Shown one piece after another: positions 34,740 through 44,500 of a stretch of DNA of 64,000 nucleotides; the first letter of the stretch is position 1; each line of letters begins with the position of its first letter. The notes under the pieces are model-generated. The model had not been told where the DNA came from and made no database searches. It was given only the letters and a program-made list of their open reading frames with translations. A program made the translations under genes and the position numbers. This stretch comes from CAKRPJ01 sp934376955 (lineage in GTDB: Bacteria; Bacillota; Clostridia; Lachnospirales; Lachnospiraceae), in NCBI GenBank assembly GCA_934376955.1, contig CAKRPJ010000010.1, forward strand, positions 1 through 64,000. The letters run 5' to 3'.

Positions 34740-36077
34740 ATGAAGTATATTACAGGATTAGGAAAAAAAGACACAATGGAACTTTCAGAAATTCTTCTTC
34801 CTGAAACGAATGGAAAGAGTATCTTAGTGACGGGAATGATCCACAGCATCCGGGATATGGGAGAGATCAAGTTTATAATCTTAAGAAAGCGGGAAGGTGT
34901 ATTTCAGACTGTGCTTGAAAATCCCCCACAGATGCTTCAGAAGAAAGCTGAGTCATTAAGAGTCGGTCAGGCGATCAAAGCAGAAGGCATCGTGAGAAGC
35001 GAAATGAGAGCGCCTCACGGCATCGAGCTTCTTCTTACCGGTGTAGAAATCCTTTCTTTCCCGGCGGCACCTCTCCCCATTGCCGTCGACAAATGGAAGC
35101 TTTCAGCATCCCTTGAGGCAAAGCTCGATCAGAGAGCCATCACCTTACGGAATCTCAGGGAACGGGCGAAATTTAAGATCCAGGAAGGGATCTGTCGAGG
35201 CTTTAGGGAATTTCTTACGAAGCAGGGCTTCACCGAGATCCACACACCAAAGATCGGTGCAAGAGCATCCGAGGGAGGAGCAAATCTATTTAAGCTTCCG
35301 TATTTTCATCGTCCTGCGGTACTGGCCCAGAGCCCGCAGCTCTATAAGCAGATGATGGTAGGAGTCTTTGACCGTGTCTTTGAGACCGGGCCGGTTTTCC
35401 GTGCAGAAAAACACAATACGAAAAGACATTTAAACGAGTATACGAGTTTGGATCTGGAGATGGGATATATTGATGGCTTCTTAGATATCTGTTGTATGGA
35501 GACAGGGCTTTTACGATACATCATGGAGCTTTTAGAGCGTGAATATGCATCGGAGTTTAAAATCCTCGATGTTTCCCTGCCTGAGACGGAAAAGATCCCC
35601 TATGTGCGGTTTGATGAGGCAAAGCAATTGATTTCCGAAAAGTACCACAGACAGATCCGGACTCCTAACGATCTTGAGCCGGAGGAGGAGGCCCTGATCG
35701 GTGAATACTTTAAATCGGAGTATGATGCAGATTTTGTGTTTGTGACCCACTATCCGTCAAAGAAACGCCCCTTCTATGCGATGGAGGATCCGGCGGATGA
35801 GAAATATACATTAAGCTTTGATCTTCTTTTCCGGGGACTTGAAATCACCACCGGAGGCCAGCGTATCCATGATTATAACCGTCTGATCGATAAGCTCGGG
35901 AAAAGAGGGATGGATACCGAGGGGCTGGAAGCTTATCTTGATTGCTTTAAATACGGTATGCCGCCCCACGGAGGACTGGGGATCGGTCTCGAACGGCTGA
36001 CAATGCAGCTTCTCGGTGAAGAACACATACGTGAGACAAGCCTCTTTCCGAGAGATATGACCCGTTTAAAACCGTAG
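34740..36077 (+). CDS. aspS2: Archaeal-type aspartyl-tRNA synthetase (probably non-discriminating)
   Basis: This 445-residue class II synthetase is the short, archaeal-type AspRS without the GAD insertion of bacterial AspRS. It has an N-terminal OB fold (residues 15-110) and class II motifs 2 (GPVFRAEKHNTKRHLNEYTSLDLE) and 3 (GGLGIGLERLTMQLLG). Such enzymes often charge both tRNA-Asp and tRNA-Asn; GatCAB then amidates Asp-tRNA-Asn. Its position directly ahead of gatC, gatA and gatB under a T-box fits that indirect route. The start is the ATG at 34740, with GGAGG seven bases upstream. The frame is open further up, but only through the T-box terminator. Confidence 0.9.
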   Translation: MKYITGLGKKDTMELSEILLPETNGKSILVTGMIHSIRDMGEIKFIILRKREGVFQTVLENPPQMLQKKAESLRVGQAIKAEGIVRSEMRAPHGIELLLTGVEILSFPAAPLPIAVDKWKLSASLEAKLDQRAITLRNLRERAKFKIQEGICRGFREFLTKQGFTEIHTPKIGARASEGGANLFKLPYFHRPAVLAQSPQLYKQMMVGVFDRVFETGPVFRAEKHNTKRHLNEYTSLDLEMGYIDGFLDICCMETGLLRYIMELLEREYASEFKILDVSLPETEKIPYVRFDEAKQLISEKYHRQIRTPNDLEPEEEALIGEYFKSEYDADFVFVTHYPSKKRPFYAMEDPADEKYTLSFDLLFRGLEITTGGQRIHDYNRLIDKLGKRGMDTEGLEAYLDCFKYGMPPHGGLGIGLERLTMQLLGEEHIRETSLFPRDMTRLKP

Positions 36078-36108
36078 CAGAAGGAATCGTCACAAGGAGG
36101 AATGAGAT

Positions 36109-36402
36109 ATGGCTGAAAAGATCACCGATAAAACCATGGATGAGATTGAAATTCTTGCAAAGCTTGTACTGACAAAAGCAGAAAAAGAAAAGGCTAAGGC
36201 TAAGATGCAGCAGATGCTGGACTATGTAGACATGCTGGATCGTCTGGATACGGAAAACACCGAACCGCTGACCCATATTTTCCCCATCAGCAATGTCTTC
36301 CGTGAGGACGTGGAAATGGACAGCACACCGGCAGATGAACTATTGAAGAATGCACCCCAGAAAAAGGACGGAATGTTTCTTGTTCCGAAATCCATCGGTT
36401 AG
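36109..36402 (+). CDS. gatC: Asp/Glu-tRNA amidotransferase subunit C
   Basis: The 97-residue linker subunit wraps between GatA and GatB. Typical features are MDEIEILAKLVLTKAEKE at the N-terminus, QQMLDYVDMLDRLDTENTEPLTHI and the EDVEMDSTP segment before the Pro/Gly-rich end. AAGGAGG precedes the ATG. Nine bases separate it from gatA. Confidence 0.92.
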   Translation: MAEKITDKTMDEIEILAKLVLTKAEKEKAKAKMQQMLDYVDMLDRLDTENTEPLTHIFPISNVFREDVEMDSTPADELLKNAPQKKDGMFLVPKSIG

Positions 36403-36411
36403 GAGGCGGCT

Positions 36412-37887
36412 ATGGATATTTTAGAATTGACTGCGACAGAGCTGGCAGAAAAAATAAAGAGAAAAGAATGCTCTGCTGTCGAGGCGGCAGCTGCCTGTAT
36501 CGAACAGATCGGGCAGGAAGACAAAAGGCTGCATGCATATCTCAATGTAGATGCGGACGCGGCATTAAGGCGGGCAAAAGAGGTTGACAGGGGGATTGAG
36601 ACCGGGATTTACACCGGGCCCCTTGCAGGCGTTCCCATTGCCGTCAAAGATAATATCTGTACGAAAGGTATGGCGACTACCTGTGCATCAAAGATATTGG
36701 AAAGCTTTGTACCATTTTATAATGCGGAGGCAGTTGACCGTATCGAAGCAGCCGGCATGGTCATTCTGGGAAAAACAAACATGGATGAATTTGCCATGGG
36801 AAGCACGACAGAGACCTCTGCCTTCGGTGATACAAAAAACCCATGGGATCCGGCTCACGTACCGGGAGGCTCCTCCGGCGGCTCCTGTGCTGCGGTTGCT
36901 TCCGGTGAGGCATTTTTGGCGCTGGGCTCCGATACCGGCGGTTCTATCCGTCAGCCAAGCTCTTATTGTGGCGTCACCGGGATAAAGCCCACCTACGGAA
37001 CCGTATCACGATACGGCCTGATCGCTTATGCCTCATCCTTGGATCAGATCGGCCCCATTGCTAAAAATACAAAGGATTGCGCAGCACTTCTTTCTGTTTT
37101 AGCCGGTCAAGACAGTAAGGACAGCACCTCCATAAAACGAAACGATACGGATTTTCTAGCTGTAACCGGAGATGACATGAGCGAAATGAAAATAGGCATT
37201 CCCGTTGAATACCTTTCAGACGGAATCGATGACGACGTAAGGGAAAGCGTTCTAAAGGCAGCGGAGTGGTTTAAAATACTGGGAGCATCCGTAGAGTATT
37301 TTGATCTTGGTCTCACCGAATATACGATCCCTGCCTATTATGTGATCGCTTCCGCAGAGGCAAGCTCAAATCTGGAGAGGTTTGATGGTGTGAAATATGG
37401 ATACCGTTCTTCCTCCTGCGAGGGACTTCACGATATGTATAAGAAAAGCCGTTCCGAGGGCTTTGGCCCCGAGGTAAAGCGGAGGATCATGCTGGGCTCC
37501 TTTGTTCTAAGCTCCGGATACTATGATGCCTATTACCTGAAAGCCCTTCGGGTCCGAGCTAAGATCAAGGAGGCTTTTGACCGGGCTTTTGACCGGTTTG
37601 ACATCATTCTGGGGCCTGCCGCACCGACTGCTGCCCCGCGTCTCGGGACATCATTAAATGACCCCATGAAGATGTATTTAAGCGACATCTACACGGTTTC
37701 TGCAAATCTTGCCGGTCTGCCGGGACTAACCGTTCCGTGCAATATAAATATGGACGGACTTCCCATCGGCGTACAGCTTACGGGAAACTGCTTTACAGAG
37801 AGCAAGCTGTTTCAGGCGGCTTACGGTCTGGAAAAGCTCCGCGGCCCGTGGAAGCTTCCGTTTATGAGAAAGGAGAGCATGGAATGA
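36412..37887 (+). CDS. gatA: Asp/Glu-tRNA amidotransferase subunit A
   Basis: The 491-residue amidase releases ammonia from glutamine for the transamidation. The Ser-cisSer-Lys triad is visible: VAVKDNICT (Lys), then VPGGSSGGSCAAVASG and SDTGGSIRQPSSYCG (both serines), at about residues 78, 154 and 178. The C-terminal VSANLAGLPGLTVPCN is also typical. It lies between gatC and gatB, overlapping gatB by 4 bases (ATGA). Confidence 0.96.
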   Translation: MDILELTATELAEKIKRKECSAVEAAAACIEQIGQEDKRLHAYLNVDADAALRRAKEVDRGIETGIYTGPLAGVPIAVKDNICTKGMATTCASKILESFVPFYNAEAVDRIEAAGMVILGKTNMDEFAMGSTTETSAFGDTKNPWDPAHVPGGSSGGSCAAVASGEAFLALGSDTGGSIRQPSSYCGVTGIKPTYGTVSRYGLIAYASSLDQIGPIAKNTKDCAALLSVLAGQDSKDSTSIKRNDTDFLAVTGDDMSEMKIGIPVEYLSDGIDDDVRESVLKAAEWFKILGASVEYFDLGLTEYTIPAYYVIASAEASSNLERFDGVKYGYRSSSCEGLHDMYKKSRSEGFGPEVKRRIMLGSFVLSSGYYDAYYLKALRVRAKIKEAFDRAFDRFDIILGPAAPTAAPRLGTSLNDPMKMYLSDIYTVSANLAGLPGLTVPCNINMDGLPIGVQLTGNCFTESKLFQAAYGLEKLRGPWKLPFMRKESME

Positions 37888-39320
37888 AGCAATATGAAAC
37901 AGTGATCGGACTTGAGGTCCATATTGAATTGGCAACAAAAACAAAGATATTCTGTGGATGCCGGGCTTCATTCGGAGCAAAGCCCAATACCTGTGTCTGC
38001 CCGGTGTGCAGCGGTATGCCGGGGGCACTCCCGGTTTTAAATAAAAAGGTGGTCGATTTTGCCTTGCTGGCCGGTCTAGCCTTGAACTGTCAGGTCAACA
38101 CCTTCTGTAAATTTGACAGAAAGAACTATTTTTATCCCGACAATCCGCAAAACTACCAGATCTCCCAGCTCTATCTGCCGATCTGCCATGACGGATACGT
38201 TGAGATCATGACACCTTCCGGCACAAAACAGATCGGTATCCATGAGATCCACATGGAGGAGGATGCCGGGAAGCTTATCCATGATGATTGGACGGACAGC
38301 ACCCTTGTGGACTACAACCGAAGTGGTGTTCCCCTGATCGAGATCGTTTCCGAGCCGGATATGAGAAGTGAGGATGAGGTAATCGCTTACCTTGAAAAGC
38401 TGCAATCCACCATGCAGTATCTGGGAGTTTCTGATTGCCGGCTGCAGGAGGGCTCGATGCGTGCAGACGTCAATCTTTCAGTCCGGGCTATTGGGGATAC
38501 CGCTCTGGGAACACGAACGGAGATGAAAAACCTGAACTCTTTTAAGGCGATTTCCCATGCGATCGCCGGAGAGAGGGAACGCCAGATCGAGCTTCTGACG
38601 GAAGGAAGATCGGTCATTCAGGAAACAAGAAGATGGGATGATAATAAGGAAGCCTCCTTTGCAATGCGATCAAAAGAGGATGCGAAGGATTATCGTTATT
38701 TTCCAGATCCGGATCTGCCCCCGATCTTTATTTCCGATTCATGGATCAGTGAGGCAAAGGAAAAGCTGCCGGAAATGAGGGAACAGAAATTGCTCCGATA
38801 TCAGAAGGAATATGGCTTGAGCCAATACGATGCAGAGCTATTGACTCAGGATCGGGCAATGGCTGAAAAATTTGAGCTCACGATCCGGTATGGGGCACCT
38901 CCTAAGAAGGCGGCAAACTGGCTTACCGGTGAGACCATGAGGCTCATGAAAGAAAAAGAGCGAACAGCCTCCGAGCTGATCTTTTCTGCCCAACATCTTG
39001 CCGAGCTCATCAATCTTATAGAAAAAGAGGTGATACAGAATCAAACGGCCAGAGAAGTATTTTCTGAAATGTTTGAGTCGGATATAACTCCTGAAGTCTA
39101 CATCGATGAACATGGACTGAGAATGGAAAAAAATTCCGATCTTCTCTTTGAAGCGGCAAAGAAGATAGTAGAGGCAAATCCAAAGGCTGTAACAGAGTAT
39201 AAGGAAGGAAAGGATAAGGTTATCGGTTTCCTCATGGGGCAGCTGATGCGGGAAATGAAGGGAAAAGCAGCCCCCTCACAGGCACAGGAAGCCATCAGAA
39301 AAATTCTCTCTGCTTATTAA
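37884..39320 (+). CDS. gatB: Asp/Glu-tRNA amidotransferase subunit B
   Basis: The 478-residue subunit binds the mischarged tRNA and activates its side chain with ATP. It begins YETVIGLEVHIEL, carries a Cys cluster (CGC...CVCPVC, for zinc) and FCKFDRKNYFYPDNPQNYQISQ. The C-terminal YqeY-like tail ends VIGFLMGQLMREMKGKA. The ATG at 37884 overlaps the gatA stop and follows AAGGAGAG. An in-frame upstream extension lies inside gatA and is rejected. It closes the operon. No clear terminator was seen after it. Confidence 0.96.
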   Translation: MKQYETVIGLEVHIELATKTKIFCGCRASFGAKPNTCVCPVCSGMPGALPVLNKKVVDFALLAGLALNCQVNTFCKFDRKNYFYPDNPQNYQISQLYLPICHDGYVEIMTPSGTKQIGIHEIHMEEDAGKLIHDDWTDSTLVDYNRSGVPLIEIVSEPDMRSEDEVIAYLEKLQSTMQYLGVSDCRLQEGSMRADVNLSVRAIGDTALGTRTEMKNLNSFKAISHAIAGERERQIELLTEGRSVIQETRRWDDNKEASFAMRSKEDAKDYRYFPDPDLPPIFISDSWISEAKEKLPEMREQKLLRYQKEYGLSQYDAELLTQDRAMAEKFELTIRYGAPPKKAANWLTGETMRLMKEKERTASELIFSAQHLAELINLIEKEVIQNQTAREVFSEMFESDITPEVYIDEHGLRMEKNSDLLFEAAKKIVEANPKAVTEYKEGKDKVIGFLMGQLMREMKGKAAPSQAQEAIRKILSAY

Positions 39321-39333
39321 GGTAAAAAACCTA

Positions 39334-39362
39334 TTGATTTTATAATAGCTATCTAGTATATT
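39334..39362 (+). promoter_or_regulatory. Probable promoter of plsX-acpP
   Basis: TTGATT (39334-39339) and TATATT (39357-39362) are 17 bases apart. Downstream, GTAACTG (39375-39381) and CAGTTAC (39413-39419) form an inverted repeat between the promoter and the plsX start; its role is unknown. Confidence 0.55.
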
Positions 39363-39435
39363 ATTGATAGATTTGTAACTGTTACCCCATATCATGAGGA
39401 ATAGACCTATGGCAGTTACAAACAGGGAGTATGAT

Positions 39436-40446
39436 ATGATAAAGATAGCTGTAGATGCTATGGGCGGCGACAATGCACCTTTCGAGATCGTCAAAGGTGC
39501 GGTGGAAGCAGTCAATGAGCGAAAAGATATAACCGTCTGCCTGACAGGTCAGGAGACAGTTATAAAAAAAGAACTTGAAAAATACACCTATAATAAAGAA
39601 CAGATCGAGATCGTAAATGCTTCCGAAGTGATCGAAACAGGAGAACCTCCGGTGAATGCGATCCGTAAGAAAAAAGATTCCTCCATCGTAGTTGGAATGA
39701 ATCTGGTAAAGAACAATCAGGCAGACGGCTTTGTTTCTGCCGGAAGCTCAGGTGCAGTCCTTGTCGGAGGACAGGTGATCGTCGGACGGATAAAAGGAGT
39801 AGAAAGGCCGCCCTTAGCTCCGTTGATTCCAACCGAAAAGGGTGTTTCTCTCCTGATCGACTGCGGTGCAAACGTCGATGCAAGGCCTTCCCATCTCGTA
39901 CAGTTCGCCCAGATGGGCTCGATCTACATGGAGCATGTCCTCGGGATCAAAAATCCTAGGGTTGCCATCGTCAATATCGGTGCAGAGGAAGAAAAGGGAA
40001 ATGCTCTTGTAAAGGAAACCTTCCCCCTTTTAAAGGAATGTCCCGGGATCAACTTTATCGGCAGCATTGAAGCCCGCGAGATCCCCCACGGAGGTGCCGA
40101 TGTGATCGTCTGCGAAGCCTTTGTGGGAAACGTGATCTTAAAGCTTTACGAGGGAGTCGGTGCGACCCTGATCTCTATGGTCAAAAAGGGGTTAATGAGC
40201 TCCTTTCGGAGTAAGCTCGGAGCGCTCCTGATAAAGCCGGCTTTAAAATCTACCTTAAAGAGCTTTGATGCAACGGAATACGGCGGAGCTCCGCTTCTGG
40301 GTCTTAAAGGCCTTGTTGTAAAGACCCACGGAAGCTCAAAGGCCAATGAGGTCAAAAATTCGATCATCCAGTGTATTTCCTTCAAGGAACAGGGAATCAG
40401 CGATAAGATAAAGGAATGTCTTGCTGTTGAAAAGACGGAAGCATAG
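39436..40446 (+). CDS. plsX: Phosphate acyltransferase PlsX
   Basis: The 336-residue enzyme makes acyl phosphate from acyl-ACP for phosphatidic acid synthesis. The N-terminus IKIAVDAMGGDNAP and the segments SAGSSGAVLVGG and VVKTHGSSKANEV are typical. The ATG at 39436 is preceded by CAGGGAG; the longer frame from 39394 has no better site. acpP follows 60 bases later, the usual plsX-acpP linkage. Confidence 0.95.
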   Translation: MIKIAVDAMGGDNAPFEIVKGAVEAVNERKDITVCLTGQETVIKKELEKYTYNKEQIEIVNASEVIETGEPPVNAIRKKKDSSIVVGMNLVKNNQADGFVSAGSSGAVLVGGQVIVGRIKGVERPPLAPLIPTEKGVSLLIDCGANVDARPSHLVQFAQMGSIYMEHVLGIKNPRVAIVNIGAEEEKGNALVKETFPLLKECPGINFIGSIEAREIPHGGADVIVCEAFVGNVILKLYEGVGATLISMVKKGLMSSFRSKLGALLIKPALKSTLKSFDATEYGGAPLLGLKGLVVKTHGSSKANEVKNSIIQCISFKEQGISDKIKECLAVEKTEA

Positions 40447-40506
40447 CAGCCCAAATGTAAGATTAATAATATAAAACTATATAAAGTAGAGAGGATGGAT
40501 AATTTT

Positions 40507-40737
40507 ATGGAGTTTGAAAAGTTACAGCAGATTATTGCCGAGGTGTTAAACATTGATGCAGAGGATATCACAATGAACACTACATTTGTGGATGATCTTG
40601 GTGCAGATTCCCTTGATGTATTCCAGATCATCATGGGCATCGAGGAGGAATTTGATATTGAGATCCCCACCGAGGCCGCCGAAAAGATCGTCAGCGTCGG
40701 TGATGCTGTAGAGCAGATCAAGAACGCATTAAACTAA
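40507..40737 (+). CDS. acpP: Acyl carrier protein
   Basis: The 76-residue carrier holds acyl chains on a phosphopantetheine arm. The attachment site is the Ser of GADSLDVFQIIMGIEEEF. The start is taken at the ATG at 40507, giving MEFEKLQQIIAEVL; an ATG at 40495 sits directly against the GAGAGG ribosome site and is less likely. It stands between plsX and rnc, as in many Firmicutes. Confidence 0.95.
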   Translation: MEFEKLQQIIAEVLNIDAEDITMNTTFVDDLGADSLDVFQIIMGIEEEFDIEIPTEAAEKIVSVGDAVEQIKNALN

Positions 40738-40752
40738 TAATCCCGGGTAACA

Positions 40753-40785
40753 AAGGTGTCCATTCCGGGCACCTTCTTTTCCTTT
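40753..40785 (+). terminator. Terminator after acpP
   Basis: AAGGTGTCC pairs with GGGCACCTT around ATTCC (one offset base) and is followed by CTTTTCCTTTT. It may limit read-through into rnc. Confidence 0.75.
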
Positions 40786-40828
40786 TAAACAGAAGCGGTG
40801 AAATAATAAGTGCCGCAGGAAGGAGTAA

Positions 40829-41539
40829 GTGTTGGAAAAAAAGATCGATGAGCTTCAGACCATAATCCAATATCGTTTTAAAAATGACCGTCTCTTATCC
40901 CATGCACTGACCCACAGCTCGTATGCGAATGAAAAGCATTGGGATAAAACACAATGTAATGAGCGTCTTGAATTTCTGGGTGATGCCGTACTGGAGGTGG
41001 TTTCCAGTGATTTCCTGTTTCGCGGCCACCCAACTATGCCGGAGGGCGAGATGACAAAGCTGAGAGCCAGTCTTGTATGTGAACAGGCTCTTTCTTACTG
41101 TGCAGAGGCGATCTGTCTCGGTGACTTTCTTTTGCTGGGAAAGGGAGAAGACCGTACAGGCGGAAGGAAACGTCCGTCAGTAGTATCGGATGCAATGGAG
41201 GCTGTGATCGGTGCGATCTATCTCGATGGTGGTCTTGCTAATGCAAAAGAGTTTATTTATAAATTCATCCTGAATGACATCGAACATAAACAGCTCTTTT
41301 ATGATAGCAAAACTATCTTGCAGGAAATGATCCAGGCAGAATTTAAGGAACCTCTCCTGTATGAGCTGATAAAAGAGGAGGGGCCGGATCATAATAAGAG
41401 CTTTGAGATCTGCGTTAAGATCGGAGAAACAGAGCTTGGACGTGGTGCCGGAAGAACAAAGAAGGCAGCGGAGCAGGTAGCTGCCTATAACGGAATCTGT
41501 GCCCTGAAAAAAAGAAGTCATACCGGGAAAGAGGAATAA
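40829..41539 (+). CDS. rnc: Ribonuclease III
   Basis: The 236-residue enzyme cuts double-stranded RNA in rRNA and mRNA processing. The catalytic domain carries HSSYANE and the signature CNERLEFLGDAVLEVV (acids of the metal site), then DAMEAVIGAIYLDGG. The C-terminal double-stranded-RNA-binding domain includes GAGRTKKAAEQVAAYNG. The start codon is non-ATG: GTG at 40829 or TTG at 40832, both just after AGGAAGGAG; TTG gives the better spacing. The stop and the smc start overlap (TAATG). Confidence 0.95.
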   Translation: MLEKKIDELQTIIQYRFKNDRLLSHALTHSSYANEKHWDKTQCNERLEFLGDAVLEVVSSDFLFRGHPTMPEGEMTKLRASLVCEQALSYCAEAICLGDFLLLGKGEDRTGGRKRPSVVSDAMEAVIGAIYLDGGLANAKEFIYKFILNDIEHKQLFYDSKTILQEMIQAEFKEPLLYELIKEEGPDHNKSFEICVKIGETELGRGAGRTKKAAEQVAAYNGICALKKRSHTGKEE

Positions 41540-44500
41540 TGTATTTAAAGAGCATAGAAGTACAGGGATTTAAATCCTTTGCAAATAAGATCGTTTTTGA
41601 ATTCCACAATGGTATAACAGGTATTGTGGGACCAAACGGCAGCGGAAAAAGTAATGTTGCAGATGCGGTACGCTGGGTACTGGGCGAACAAAAGGTCAAG
41701 CAGCTAAGAAGCTCCACAATGCAGGATGTGATCTTTTCAGGCACAGAAACAAGAAAGCCTCAGGGCTTTGCCTTTGTTGCTATCACACTGGATAATTCGG
41801 ATCATCAGCTGGCCATCGATTACGATGAGGTTACCGTTTCAAGAAGGATCTACCGCTCGGGTGAGAGTGAGTACCTTCTGAACGGCAGTGCCTGCAGACT
41901 TAAGGATATCAATGAGCTGTTTTATGATACCGGAATCGGCAAGGAAGGATATTCCATCATCGGACAGGGACAGATCGACAAGATCCTGAGCGGAAGACCA
42001 GAGGAACGGCGGGAGCTTTTTGATGAAGCCGCTGGTATTGTTAAATTTAAGCGCAGAAAGGCGATCGCCCAGAAAAAGCTGGAGGATGAAAAACAGAATC
42101 TTGTTCGCGTAAGCGATATACTGGGAGAGCTGGAAAAGCAGGTGGGCCCTTTAGAAAAGCAGGCAGCATCGGCAAAAGAGTATTTGAAGCTCCGGGATGA
42201 ATTAAAACGGTTCGATGTCAACCTGTTTCTTTCCGATATTTCGTCGGTGGAAAAAGCCCTGCGGGAGCTGAAGGAGCAGCTTAACATCGTTACGGATGAC
42301 TTAAATTCTTCAAAGCAGGAGGCTGAGCAATTAAAGCTCGAATACGATCGCATCTCTGAGGAGCTTCTCGCTCTCGATACGGTAGTATCAGAAAAGCAGA
42401 CGGCCTCTAACGAAGCTCTCATGAGAGTTAAAAATCTGGAAGGCCAAATCAATGTATTAAATGAACAGATCCGTGCGGAACAGATGAATGCCGAGCATAT
42501 AAAAGCAAGGATCCTCGCATTGGAAACGGAGATCAAGGAAAAAGAGGAAGCGAAAAAGTCCTATGAGACCGAAAAATCCGGAATGTCCGATACGCTTTCC
42601 AGGATAAGTGAAAGGCAGAAGGAGGCAGAAGATAAGCTTAACACGGCTTCCCAGCGGGTCGGTGAACTGGAAGCTTCCGTGGAGAACGGAAAGACAGCCA
42701 TAATCGATGCCTTAAATCAAAAATCTGCCCTTTCCGTAAAAAAACAGCGATATGATACCTTGCTGGAACAGGTGCAGGTACGCCGCTCAGAAGTCGTCCA
42801 GAAGCTTTTAAAGGTAAGGACAGATGAAGAAAACTGGGATAATCAGATCCGGGAACAGGAGGAGCGGGTAAATACTGTCACAGAGGAGATCACGGGGCTT
42901 CTTAAAAAAGGAAAGACTCTCGAGGCGGATGCCGCCGCAGCGGATCATGAAATACGCCGGTTAAACCGCAATCTCAATAATATCCAGCAGGAATATCATA
43001 CGGCACACACGAAGCTGGATTCCTTAAGAAACCTTGCAGAGCGCTACGATGGCTACGGAAACAGTATTAAACGTGTCATGGAATGCCGCGGACGTGTCCG
43101 TGGAATCCATGGAGTGGTGGCGGATCTTATCGAGGTACCAAAGGAATATGAGATCGCCATCGAAACTGCACTGGGCGGAAGTATCCAGAACGTGGTAACA
43201 GACTCTGAGCAGACGGCAAAGTCGCTGATCGAATATTTAAAAAAGAACCGCTTCGGCAGAGCCACCTTCCTCCCCTTAACGGCGATCTCAGGCAGAGGGG
43301 GGATCGCAAACAGCCCGGCATTAAAGGAACCGGGGGCGATCGGAGCTGCCTCCGAGTTAGTAAAGGCCCGGGACGAATACAAAGAGCTGGTACGCTATCT
43401 TCTCGGAAAGGTTCTTGTCGTTGATAATATTGACAATGCCATCATCATTGCCAGAAAGTACAACCATACCCTTCGTATCGTAACGCCGGAGGGAGAGCTT
43501 TTGAATCCGGGCGGATCCTTAAGCGGAGGTGCTTTTAAAAACTCCAGTAATCTCCTCGGAAGAAAAAGAGAGATGGAGGAGCTGGAGGAGGCCTGTAAAA
43601 AGGCCCTGAGAAATGTTGATTCCCTACAGAAAGATCTCGTTGACGCTGAAAAACTGCTGGAGGCTCAAAATAAAGAGCTTGCGGCAAGCAGAGAAACGCT
43701 GCAGCAGAAGTATCTGGAGGAAAACACGGCGAAGCTTTCGCTGTCACAACTTAAAAAGAAAAAAGAAGAACTTCAGCTGTCTTCCACAGATATGAAACAG
43801 GAAAACAGACAGCTTGAGGAGCAGCTTAAGGAGATACACGAAGGTATTTCCGATATCCGTGGGGAGCTTAGTGAGCTGGAAGACCGGAATCGGAAGACAA
43901 ATGAGGAAATGGAAGCAGACAGAACAGCTCTCGAGGAAGCGAAAAAGCTTAAGGAGGAAAAAGCTGCCGAGCTGTCTGCAATCCGGCTGGAAGCAGCAAA
44001 CGCCAAACAGCAGACTCTCTTTCTGGAACAGAATATACTTCGACTGATGGATGAGGCATCAAAGCTTCATGAGGAAAAGAAAACACTTTCCGACGGCTCC
44101 GGCAACAGTGAATGTATAATAAAGGAAAAGCTCGACGAGATCGAAGCTTCTAAAACAGAGATTCGGAAGGAACAGCAAAAAATCGAGCTTCTAAAAGAAG
44201 AAACGCAGCAGGCACAGAATAAAAAGGAAGAAAAAAGCCGTGGTCAGAAATCCTTCTTTGACCGCCGGGAGGCATCCTCCGACCGCATCTCCCGCCTCGA
44301 TAAAGAGATTTTCCGCTTGCAGAGCCAGATCGAAAAGCAGGAAGAAAAGCGAGATTCCGCTGTCAACTATATCTGGAATGAATATGAGCTTACTTATTCC
44401 AGTGCAACCGCCTTTAAGGATCCATCCCTTTCCTCTGTTCCTGAAATGCGAAAGCAGATCGCGGAATTAAAAATGAGCATTCGCGCCCTCGGGAATGTCA

